64,000 bases of DNA from an uncultured Oceanospirillaceae bacterium. Its GTDB lineage: Bacteria > Pseudomonadota > Gammaproteobacteria > Pseudomonadales > Balneatricaceae. Below the pieces are notes generated by a model, which saw nothing but the letters and a program-made list of their open reading frames with translations, was not told the DNA's origin and made no database searches. Positions 16,359 through 23,954 of this stretch are shown piece by piece; the stretch's first letter is position 1; each line of letters begins with the position of its first letter. The stretch spans positions 124,001 to 188,000 of the forward strand of contig CAKZPE010000021.1 in assembly GCA_937138495.1 (NCBI GenBank). Reading direction: 5' to 3'. Position numbers and translations under genes: made by a program.

Positions 16359-16583
16359 TTAGTCCAGACGTAACATATCGTCATCATCAGCAGGCGCCCG
16401 CTTCAGAGCCGATTCGGCTGCATCCTGTACCGCTTCCCGTGATTCCTGTTCAATGCTGCTGGCCGCAGGCTTGTTTTGCTGCTGACTTTTCTGCTCAGGT
16501 GTCCTTTCCTGTTGATAATCGACAGCACAGCTGATCAGTAACAGGCTGATAATAAACGCAATAAATAAACGTATCAGGGTCAT
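16359..16583 (-). CDS. Small lipoprotein, hypothetical
   Basis: A 74-residue protein. The N-terminus has one hydrophobic segment (about 4-18) ending in LLISCA, a lipobox with Cys19, so export and lipidation are likely. The mature part is short, rich in Gln, Glu, Ala and Asp, ends with an acidic run (DDDDMLRLD) and has no recognised domain. The gene begins 10 bp after the stop of the 293-residue gene upstream on the same strand, so the two are probably co-transcribed. The function is not recognised. Confidence 0.65.
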   Translation of the reverse strand: MTLIRLFIAFIISLLLISCAVDYQQERTPEQKSQQQNKPAASSIEQESREAVQDAAESALKRAPADDDDMLRLD

Positions 16584-16593
16584 GTCCCATTCC

Positions 16594-17475
16594 TTACGGG
16601 TCAGGTTTACCTAAAACATTATCAATCGCCCAGCGAAATTCAATGCTGTTCGCGATGGATGGGGTATTTTCCGGGCTGTAATTAAGGTCCGTAAAGGCTT
16701 TATTTGCCGTGCAAAGTGCATCATAAAACCACTGACAATCTGCCGGATTATACGTCAGAGAACTGAATCGCAGCCCGTTCCGGGCCAGTAGCCATTGGTA
16801 GGGCTCAGCAGCCAATACGCGCCTGGTCGCGGAAATAAAGTCACAGGCTTTAAGGTATTCCAGCAAGGGGCCGCTTTCACTGCGGGCATCCGGTGCCAGA
16901 GCGTTCAGGTAACAGGCCAGCATATTTTGCCGCAGTTTATAAAAGGTAAAGGCATCAATATCTGTTTGTATGTCAGTACTTTTTTGTGCCTCTTCCAGCA
17001 GTAAAAGGCTCTGTTGATAGAGCTCGATACCTTGTTGCTGAGCGGTTTCTAATTGTTGCGTTTTACCGTTTTTCCGGAAAACCCCCAACTGATCCAGCTG
17101 AATATTGCCGCTGAGCCAGAATAGCCGGGCCCGGTAGAGTATAGGGCCGTATTGGCGGGCGTCCTGTAAATAGGTGCTCAGGGCCTGTTGTTCAGCGTAT
17201 AAATCCGGGTGGCGGGGATTATTCACCTGCCGGTTATAGAGGCTGATCAGCGCCTCAGCTGAGTCAGGAAAAGGGGAAGGAAAGCACTGATCATGAAGCT
17301 GTTCCAGTACCTGACGAATATGTCTGGACGCTTTACGGTGCGGTTGCCGGTAGAGCCCGTACAGCGTTTTCTCGTCGATCCCCGGTGGATAAATTAGGCT
17401 GATCTGATGAAGAAATTCATCCCAGGTCCAACCCTGTGATTTCAGGCGGTGAACTTTACTGTATAAGTTTGCCAT
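16594..17475 (-). CDS. Hypothetical protein, possible N-terminal DNA-binding helix pair
   Basis: A soluble protein of 293 residues with no recognised family. Residues about 1-60 (YSKVHRLKSQGWTWDEFLHQIS then EKTLYGLYRQPHRKASRHIRQVL) look like a helix-turn-helix-like segment. The rest is mostly predicted helix with repeated aromatic and Leu positions (LYQQSLLLLEEAQK and FTFYKLRQNMLACYLNAL), in the manner of TPR-like scaffolds. No signal peptide or membrane segment is seen. It is divergent from the VWA lipoprotein gene across about 110 bp and is followed by the small lipoprotein gene on the same strand. A regulator or scaffold role is only a guess. Confidence 0.65.
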   Translation of the reverse strand: MANLYSKVHRLKSQGWTWDEFLHQISLIYPPGIDEKTLYGLYRQPHRKASRHIRQVLEQLHDQCFPSPFPDSAEALISLYNRQVNNPRHPDLYAEQQALSTYLQDARQYGPILYRARLFWLSGNIQLDQLGVFRKNGKTQQLETAQQQGIELYQQSLLLLEEAQKSTDIQTDIDAFTFYKLRQNMLACYLNALAPDARSESGPLLEYLKACDFISATRRVLAAEPYQWLLARNGLRFSSLTYNPADCQWFYDALCTANKAFTDLNYSPENTPSIANSIEFRWAIDNVLGKPDP

Positions 17476-17584
17476 AGCATAAAGTATCCGTTAGCAGAAG
17501 CCCGTTTTTATCCGAAACTGGTATCAGTACATAGCTTGCTGAAAACCTAGCATAGGTGCAAATACTTTATGCGAGGAATTCAGC

Positions 17585-19219
17585 ATGTCAGTCAGGAAAA
17601 CACATATCGCACTGGCCGTATCGGCCGTTGTTATTACTGCCATTGCCGGATGCGCCGGACAGGCACCCCGGCAACCGGTGGTACAGGTGCAACCCGCTCC
17701 GCAAGTGTTACAGGAGCAACAGGTCGCGATGGCGTCGAAAATGGTTAAACGCAGCCATCAGGCTGATGCGGTATCAGCACAGGCTCCGTTTATTACACCC
17801 GGATTAGCTCAGCCCAATACATCTGCTGAGAATTATCAGGCATTTGACGATAATGCTTACCAGTCACCGCAACAGCAGCCGCTGAGTACGTTCAGTCTGG
17901 ATGTGGATACCGCCAGCTTTGCCAATGTACGGCGCTTTATTAATGAAGGCCGTCTGCCGCCGGTAGATGCAGTACGCACCGAGGAACTGGTGAATTACTT
18001 CAGTTATGACTACCCGAAACCGGATAAAGATCAGCCATTGTCACTGAGCTATGAACTGGGGGCCAGCCCCTGGAATACTGAAACCAGTGTGTTAAAAATT
18101 GCCATGAAAGCGAAGGATATAAGCGGTAACAAAGGGGCTAATCTGGTATTTCTGGTTGATGTGTCAGGTTCCATGTCCGCCGCTAATAAATTGCCGTTGG
18201 TGAAACAGTCGCTGAAATTACTGGTCAGGCAGTTGGATAGCAATGACCGGATCAGTCTGATTACCTACGCAGGCAGCGTGCGGGAAGTACTGGACGCTAC
18301 GCCGGGTAACCGGCGCAGTAAAATTCTGCAGGCGATTGATGCACTGGATGCCGGCGGTGGTACATACGGCGAAGGTGGCCTGAAGCTGGCTTATAGCAAA
18401 GCAAAAGAACACCTGGTTGATGGCGGCGTTAACCGCGTATTACTGGCGACTGACGGTGATTTCAATCTGGGGATGACGGGGGTCAAAGAGCTTGAGCGTT
18501 ATATTGGTGAACAACGCAGCCAGGAAGTGAGCCTGAGTGTTTTAGGCTTTGGGGATGGCAATTACAACGATCACCTCATGGAAACCCTGAGCAATGCCGG
18601 TGACGGAAACGCCGCGTATATTGATTCATTACAGGAGGCCCGTAAAGTACTGAGTGAACAGCTGGATGCAAACTTTAATACCCTCGCATGGGATGCCCGG
18701 ATTCAGGTGGAATTTAACCCCGCGGTTGTACAAAGTTACCGTCTGATCGGGTATGAAAATCGTCAGCTGGACGCTGAAGATTTTCTGGATGAGCGCACCG
18801 ATGCCGGAGAGGTGGGGGCAGGGCAGGCCGTCACCGCCCTGTACGAGCTGGTGTTACAGGATCAGCCGCAAACCTATCCGTTACGTTATCAGTCTGAAAA
18901 AAAGGCTGTTGGCATCAACCATGATGATGAGTTGGGATACATCCGTCTGCGTTATAAAACTCAGCAGGGAGGGCGCAGTGAAGAGCAGGCGGTGGGTATA
19001 ACTGCTGCAGAGCGTTGTCAGCCCGTCACGGCCTGCAGTGAGGATTACCGGTTTGCCGCAGCGGTGGCCGGATATGCTCAGAAACTGCGTAATCATCAGT
19101 CGCTGTCGGCATTTAGCTGGCAATCTCTGGCAGATCTTGCCCGGCATGCCAAAGGTTCGGATCCTTTTGGGTACCGTGCAGGCTTCATTCAGCAACTGCA
19201 GCTGACCGCGGAGCTGTAG
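17585..19219 (+). CDS. VWA-domain lipoprotein with DUF3520 tail (YfbK-like)
   Basis: A 544-residue envelope protein. The N-terminal signal ends in AIAGCAG, a lipobox. Residues about 80-160 (FSLDVDTASFANVRRFINEGRLPP and RTEELVNYFSYDYP) are the VWA N-terminal region of the YfbK family. The VWA domain starts with a complete MIDAS motif DVSGSMS near residue 192, with the later ATDGDFN block. The C-terminal part (about 360-540) matches the DUF3520 region with WDARIQVEFNP and the closing ARHAKGSDPFGYRAGFI. Family members bind a divalent metal and probably act in protein assembly at the envelope; the precise job is unknown. Start ATG 17585 has GAGGA upstream. Confidence 0.88.
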   Translation: MSVRKTHIALAVSAVVITAIAGCAGQAPRQPVVQVQPAPQVLQEQQVAMASKMVKRSHQADAVSAQAPFITPGLAQPNTSAENYQAFDDNAYQSPQQQPLSTFSLDVDTASFANVRRFINEGRLPPVDAVRTEELVNYFSYDYPKPDKDQPLSLSYELGASPWNTETSVLKIAMKAKDISGNKGANLVFLVDVSGSMSAANKLPLVKQSLKLLVRQLDSNDRISLITYAGSVREVLDATPGNRRSKILQAIDALDAGGGTYGEGGLKLAYSKAKEHLVDGGVNRVLLATDGDFNLGMTGVKELERYIGEQRSQEVSLSVLGFGDGNYNDHLMETLSNAGDGNAAYIDSLQEARKVLSEQLDANFNTLAWDARIQVEFNPAVVQSYRLIGYENRQLDAEDFLDERTDAGEVGAGQAVTALYELVLQDQPQTYPLRYQSEKKAVGINHDDELGYIRLRYKTQQGGRSEEQAVGITAAERCQPVTACSEDYRFAAAVAGYAQKLRNHQSLSAFSWQSLADLARHAKGSDPFGYRAGFIQQLQLTAEL

Positions 19220-19259
19220 TACAGCCTGAATATCACCACTGTTTTGAAACAGAACCGGT

Positions 19260-19286
19260 CCGGCCTCTATAGCTGTGGCCGGTTTT
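19260..19286 (+). terminator. Terminator after the VWA lipoprotein gene
   Basis: CCGGCC (19260-19265) pairs with GGCCGG (19277-19282) around an 11-base loop and is followed by TTTT. It lies about 40 bp after the stop and before the DUF2489 gene. Confidence 0.6.
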
Positions 19287-19333
19287 AGGGGATAATACCC
19301 ATACTGAAGAGTGATCAATAACAGAGGTTGTAA

Positions 19334-19813
19334 ATGTCTGAGACTGTGGTCTACGGATTAATTGTTGTCGGGCTGGCGGTGAGTGCCGCTGCACTGTGGT
19401 TTATCGTGCGTCTGCTGAGGCAGCAGAAAGCTCAGAAAGACGAAAATCAGCGCCGTCTGGAAGAGGTAGCAGTAAAAGCACAGGAACATCGTGCGTATCT
19501 GGTTGAAAGTCTGCAGGTGATCGCCCAGACCCTGATGAACGATGAAATGTCTGTGGTCGAAGGTTCGATCCGCTGCCGGATGTTGCTGGATAACCTGGAT
19601 CCGCAATTGCGCCAGCATGAAGATTTTGCCGTGTTCAGTGAAGTCTATGAGAAAACGCGTCACATCCCGCGTTTAAAGGAATGGAAGGCGCTGAAAACCA
19701 AGCAAAAACTGCCTCATATGCAGTTGATGGATAAAGTTGAGAGCGAACATAAAGATGCCATTCTGGCCGCCGCAGGAAAGCTGCGTCAGCATCCGTTTGG
19801 CCGCTATCACTGA
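19334..19813 (+). CDS. DUF2489 domain membrane protein
   Basis: A 159-residue protein with one N-terminal membrane helix (about 5-28, VVYGLIVVGLAVSAAALWFIV). A charged helical linker follows, then the DUF2489 body with LVESLQVIAQTLMNDEMSVVEGSIRCRMLLDNL, which is the family's conserved block. The soluble part is expected in the cytoplasm behind a short periplasmic N-terminus. The family function is unknown. An AGAGG site precedes ATG 19334. The next gene follows without a gap (TGA then GTG), so the two are translationally coupled. Confidence 0.8.
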   Translation: MSETVVYGLIVVGLAVSAAALWFIVRLLRQQKAQKDENQRRLEEVAVKAQEHRAYLVESLQVIAQTLMNDEMSVVEGSIRCRMLLDNLDPQLRQHEDFAVFSEVYEKTRHIPRLKEWKALKTKQKLPHMQLMDKVESEHKDAILAAAGKLRQHPFGRYH

Positions 19814-20191
19814 GTGCCTATGCAGTTTCTGGTCGTTTTCTTTGTCACCCTGATATTTTTACTGTTGCTGATTGCCGCACTGGTTTTCGGCCGAACACCG
19901 ACGTACCGGCCGAGCCGGGAATCCGTGTTGTCTCTTTTAAAAGACGTTGGGGACGGCGGTGCTAATCAGCAGGCATGGGCGGTGTTTCTTGGTTCTCCCA
20001 TCTTTCATGACGACGCGCTGGAAAAGATCCGTCGTGATTGCTACGAATTTGATGAAGGCTTAACTGACGTACCGGCTAAGCCGGGCTTACATGGCCGCTT
20101 ATATGACGCCGCCGGCCGGGCTTATATTCAGGCGCAGGCAGAAAAGCTAACACATATCATTAAACATACACCGGTGAGCCGGGATTTCTGA
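19814..20191 (+). CDS. Hypothetical single-pass membrane protein
   Basis: A 125-residue protein with one strong N-terminal membrane helix (about 4-26). The rest is a short soluble region with RESVLSLLKDVGDGGANQQAWAVFLGSPIFHDDALEKIRRDC, which looks like a conserved block but belongs to no family I can name. The start is GTG 19814, immediately after the DUF2489 stop, or ATG 20 codon-frame bases later at 19820; both give the same helix. Co-transcription with the DUF2489 gene is nearly certain. No function is assigned. Confidence 0.7.
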   Translation: MPMQFLVVFFVTLIFLLLLIAALVFGRTPTYRPSRESVLSLLKDVGDGGANQQAWAVFLGSPIFHDDALEKIRRDCYEFDEGLTDVPAKPGLHGRLYDAAGRAYIQAQAEKLTHIIKHTPVSRDF

Positions 20192-20226
20192 TCCGGGCTT
20201 TTTAATCCGAGCTTTTTAATCCGAGC
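20191..20226. repeat. 14-bp tandem repeat, about 2.5 units
   Basis: The unit ATCCGAGCTTTTTA occurs as ATCCGGGCTTTTTA (20191-20204), exactly at 20205-20218, and as a partial third copy from 20219 running into the end of the kinase gene. It fills the gap between two convergent genes. Confidence 0.8.
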
Positions 20227-22941
20227 TTAGCTGTCCCCCGCATCATCCTGATACTGGTGATGCTCAATCAGCCGCTGTAACCGCCATAAACAGTGCCAGG
20301 TTTTCCGTATATTGGCTTCTTTAACCGCCTGGCTTAAGTCGCTGCTGGTCAGTTCCAGCGCCGGTAATTCAAATAATCCGGCCAGTCCTGTCAGCTGGTG
20401 GGCATGGTTCCGCAGCTTGTGGATATCCTGAGCGCTAAAGCCTTGCTGAAGGGCTGTTAACTGACGCAGCAGTTCTGCATGAAGATCTTTCGGGCTCAGT
20501 TTGTAATGACTCAGATCTGTTGCACTGGCTTCATCATGGGGCCTGGCGGCAGGCGGCAGGCTGCCCTGTTCCTGCTTGAGCAGTAAACGCATGGTGTTTA
20601 GCAGGCGGGTATCATTGATGGGTTTATATTCAATGCGATTGACGCCAGCATCAGTTAAAGCCTGTTCTTCACTGGACACAACGTTGGCGGTCAGCGCAAT
20701 AATCGGTACGTTCGGCAGGAACTGGCGAATCTGCAGAGTCGCTTCGATGCCGTCGATCCGGGGCATGTGAACATCCATCAGAATAATATCCGGCTGATGC
20801 TGCTCCGCCAGCTGTATTGCCTGCATGCCGTTAATCGCTTCCGATACCACGGCCCCTGCTGTGCCCATTATCCGGGTCAGCAGTAAGCGGTTGAAGTCAT
20901 TATCCTCCGCTATCAGTACCTTAGTGCCGGGTGTCAGTGTCGGCAGCTTACTGATTAATTGTGAGCGGCCGGACTTGGTCGCGGAATGGCTCAGCCATTT
21001 GTGCAGGTTGATTTTGCGTAACGGTTTGGTCAGTACCGTAATGTTGTGATGATTCTGTACCCGTGTAATCTCTGTCACATCATTGTTCAGAGAAGGCACC
21101 AGCAACATAATATTGCCCTTAAAGCCTCTAAATAACGCCGGAATGTGCTGCTTCTGTTCCCGGGCGATTGCCGGGTCGGCACTTAAACCGAACATCAGCG
21201 CGCTGTTCACTCCCGATACCTGTTCCAGATAATTACTCAGCTGCTGCAACGTACGGCATGGATAAATCCTGGCAACACTCTTGTCAGCCAGCAGCGTCAG
21301 TGCCTGTAAGCTGCTGCGGTGCCGGTCAAAAATAATCAGTTCTTTGGTATGTGTCAGACTGCCCGCCGATGTGCCTTTCAGTGCCGCAGCCCCTGGCAGG
21401 CAGTTCAGTGTACATATAAATTCAGTGCCCTGACCGGCCATGCTGTTCAGGCGAATTTCCCCTTCCATCAGTTCCAGCAGCTTACGGACGATAACCAGCC
21501 CGAGACCGGAGCCTCCAAAGCGCCGGGTGATGGATGAGTCAGCCTGTGAAAAGGCACTGAACAGGTGGGCCTGCTGTGTGGGGTCGATGCCGATCCCACT
21601 GTCGAGAACGGTGAACTCAATCCGAATGGTATCGTCATCACTCTCGAGGCGCTGCAAGCTGACAATCACATGGCCGTGCTCAGTGAATTTAATGGCATTG
21701 CCAATCAGATTGGTAGCTACCTGACGCAGGCGCATCGGATCGCCCAGCACCACTGGCGGTATGTCATCGCTGACCTGATAAATCAGTTCCAGACCTTTGG
21801 TTGCCGCACTCTGTGCCTGCATTTCAATGGCGCTGTGGATGCATTCTTCGGGGCTGAACGGGATGCTTTCCAGATGAATCGCATTGGACTGCAGTTTGGC
21901 AAAGTCCAGAATGTCATCAATGATCGCCAGCAGCATCGTCGAGGTCTGGCTGATGATCCGGCAATGCTCCTGTTGTTCAAAGCTCAGACTGGTCTGCTTA
22001 AGCAGGCCGGTAAAGCCCAGTACTGAGGTGAGCGGGGTGCGCAGTTCGTGGCTCATCCGTGCGAGGAATTCGTCCTTTGCCATGTTGGCCTGATCCGCCC
22101 GTTCTCTGGCCTTATGTAATGCATGGTTCTGGGTTTCCAGATACTGCATCGTTTTGCGTAACCGCTGGGTGGCTTTATCTACCTGGCTTTCCAGCAACTG
22201 ATTAGAAGCCTGTACCCGTTCCGCCAGCAGGTTAATCCCCCGCTCCAGTGAGCCTATCTCTGCGTCAGACTGCTCCAGCGCCCGGGCTGATAACTGACCT
22301 TGCTGTAGTTTACCAACCAGCTCGGTGAGATCGATGATGGGGTCAGTCAGGGTATGGCCCACCCGGGCGGCAACCACAAAGGTCACCAGAATTCCGATCA
22401 GCAGCAGGATCAGTGTATTTGTAATGATATCCAGTTGTCGCTGGCGCATTGGGTCGCTGGAAATCGCAATCACCACCCAGCCAAGAATTTCCGGCGACTG
22501 CTGTTCTGAATATTCCGGTGAATCATCAATCAGTATGCCGGTCGCCATGACCGGTGTCGCGAACAGCCAGTAACCATTTTGTTGGTTATACGTGGGGGTC
22601 GGGCGGGGGATAAACTGAAACGCCAGTTCCGTCGAGCGGTAGATTAACTGTCCGGTTGCATTCAGGAAGATAACGTCTTTAACGTCTGACTCCTGTATCG
22701 GGCCTTTACTCAGGGCCTTGAGTTGCGGTGTCAGCTCAGAAATGATGCCAAACTCTGCAGCCGCAGCCATCAGCCGGGACATGGTAGCTCCACGTTCAAT
22801 CAGGGCTGTTTCGTTATCGGCAATCCGGGTGGATATGAAATAGCCGGCCAACATCAGGGTCATGACCAGTAACGGCACCAGAGTGATGGTGAATACTTTA
22901 AGGCGAATACCTTTTCCAAAACCGTTCTGCAGCAGGCTCAT
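20227..22941 (-). CDS. BarA-like hybrid sensor histidine kinase
   Basis: A 904-residue inner-membrane kinase with a full His-Asp-His phosphorelay. TM1 is about 15-36 and TM2 about 172-192, with a periplasmic sensor domain between them. HAMP follows (about 195-245), then a coiled coil. HisKA holds the phospho-acceptor near residue 298 (FLARMSHELRTPL). The ATPase has the N box (RLRQVATNLIGNAIKF), DSGIGI and GSGLGL. A degenerate receiver-like stretch (about 535-660) is followed by a true receiver (AEDNDFNR, with acceptor Asp near 722 in LMDVHMP). An HPt domain ends the protein, with His in AHQLTGL near 847. It overlaps the binding-protein gene by 4 bp, so the signal probably reaches it through that periplasmic protein. 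The final response regulator is not adjacent. Confidence 0.93.
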   Translation of the reverse strand: MSLLQNGFGKGIRLKVFTITLVPLLVMTLMLAGYFISTRIADNETALIERGATMSRLMAAAAEFGIISELTPQLKALSKGPIQESDVKDVIFLNATGQLIYRSTELAFQFIPRPTPTYNQQNGYWLFATPVMATGILIDDSPEYSEQQSPEILGWVVIAISSDPMRQRQLDIITNTLILLLIGILVTFVVAARVGHTLTDPIIDLTELVGKLQQGQLSARALEQSDAEIGSLERGINLLAERVQASNQLLESQVDKATQRLRKTMQYLETQNHALHKARERADQANMAKDEFLARMSHELRTPLTSVLGFTGLLKQTSLSFEQQEHCRIISQTSTMLLAIIDDILDFAKLQSNAIHLESIPFSPEECIHSAIEMQAQSAATKGLELIYQVSDDIPPVVLGDPMRLRQVATNLIGNAIKFTEHGHVIVSLQRLESDDDTIRIEFTVLDSGIGIDPTQQAHLFSAFSQADSSITRRFGGSGLGLVIVRKLLELMEGEIRLNSMAGQGTEFICTLNCLPGAAALKGTSAGSLTHTKELIIFDRHRSSLQALTLLADKSVARIYPCRTLQQLSNYLEQVSGVNSALMFGLSADPAIAREQKQHIPALFRGFKGNIMLLVPSLNNDVTEITRVQNHHNITVLTKPLRKINLHKWLSHSATKSGRSQLISKLPTLTPGTKVLIAEDNDFNRLLLTRIMGTAGAVVSEAINGMQAIQLAEQHQPDIILMDVHMPRIDGIEATLQIRQFLPNVPIIALTANVVSSEEQALTDAGVNRIEYKPINDTRLLNTMRLLLKQEQGSLPPAARPHDEASATDLSHYKLSPKDLHAELLRQLTALQQGFSAQDIHKLRNHAHQLTGLAGLFELPALELTSSDLSQAVKEANIRKTWHCLWRLQRLIEHHQYQDDAGDS

Positions 22942-23903
22942 CGTTGTTCCACCTCTTTCAGACGGGCTTCAAGCTGAGAAGGTACGGGCAATTCAATATT
23001 CAGATTGCGGGCTACCTGAGGGTTAGTAATGACCGAAAAGTATGCGCTGTAACTGGCCTGAGGAAGCGCACCGGATTCATTAAATCTGTTAAGAATCTCA
23101 GCGGTTTGCCGGCCAATTTGCTCCGGTGTTGAAATCACTGCCGCCAGCGCGCCAGCATCGACATAACTGCGGGAAAAGCCTATCAGCGGAATATGTTGCT
23201 GATAGCTCATAAACAGGATCCATTTTGCGGTTGTACGGTTGAAAATGGCCTGGTCAGGCAAGGCCAGAAAAATATCAGAACGGGCCATAATGGGTTGCAG
23301 CATCTGTAAGGGATTGTCATTACTCACCAGCTCATCATGGTTGAGTGTAAATCCCCGTGCTCTGCTGGCGGTTTCCAGTGCCTGCAGATCTTTACCGGTA
23401 GTGGGGCCGAGTATTACACCCAGGCTGCGGGCACTTGGCTGAACTGCCCGTGCCAGAGCAATGTGCCGGTAATAAGGCTGATCAAGGAATAGCGCAGTAT
23501 GACGGAGGCTCTGCAACCGGTCAGAATAGCGGTTCAGTAAACGCCGGTAACCGGGCTGGGGAATGAAACTGCTGATAATCTGGCTGCCGGCCGGCGCCTT
23601 GGCAAATACATAATCTGTCGCGGCACTGCCGACGGTAATAATGGGGCTGAATTGCTGCAGATAACCGCTGGGCTTCTGGTGTAAATTATTCAGTGAAATG
23701 CTTTGCGGAACCGGCCCCTCAGATTGCAAAATGATTTCACGGCTGACGATCTGATAGGGCTGTTGCTCATTACTCAGGACGATCAGTGCCTGTGCTGCAG
23801 CACTGGCAACACATAATTTAATAATGCATAACCAGCCAAACAGGCTGAGCATTATTCTGGCCCCGCAATTCAGGGGCTGTCTGGTCAGTCCACACTTATC
23901 CAT
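22938..23903 (-). CDS. Periplasmic ABC-type substrate-binding protein linked to a sensor kinase
   Basis: A 321-residue exported protein. A signal peptide is seen at about 18-40 (MLSLFGWLCIIKLCVASAAAQA), so ATG 23852 is an alternative start. The mature part resembles the tryptophan/ABC-type binding proteins of the PF04392 kind: SQIISSFIPQPGYRRLLN, SLGVILGPTTGKDLQALETASRARGFTLN, DIFLALPDQAIFNRTTAKWILFMSYQQHIPLIGFSRSYVDAGALAAVIS. No permease or ATPase gene is near. Its stop overlaps the start of the hybrid kinase (ATGA), and a TonB-dependent receptor lies 51 bp upstream. The likely job is to bind a ligand in the periplasm and present it to the kinase, as LuxP does for LuxQ; that is inference. 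Confidence 0.8.
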   Translation of the reverse strand: MDKCGLTRQPLNCGARIMLSLFGWLCIIKLCVASAAAQALIVLSNEQQPYQIVSREIILQSEGPVPQSISLNNLHQKPSGYLQQFSPIITVGSAATDYVFAKAPAGSQIISSFIPQPGYRRLLNRYSDRLQSLRHTALFLDQPYYRHIALARAVQPSARSLGVILGPTTGKDLQALETASRARGFTLNHDELVSNDNPLQMLQPIMARSDIFLALPDQAIFNRTTAKWILFMSYQQHIPLIGFSRSYVDAGALAAVISTPEQIGRQTAEILNRFNESGALPQASYSAYFSVITNPQVARNLNIELPVPSQLEARLKEVEQR

Positions 23904-23954
23904 ATGCTAACTCTGACATTGATCGGCAACACTGCAGTCGCATGCGGTGTCTTC

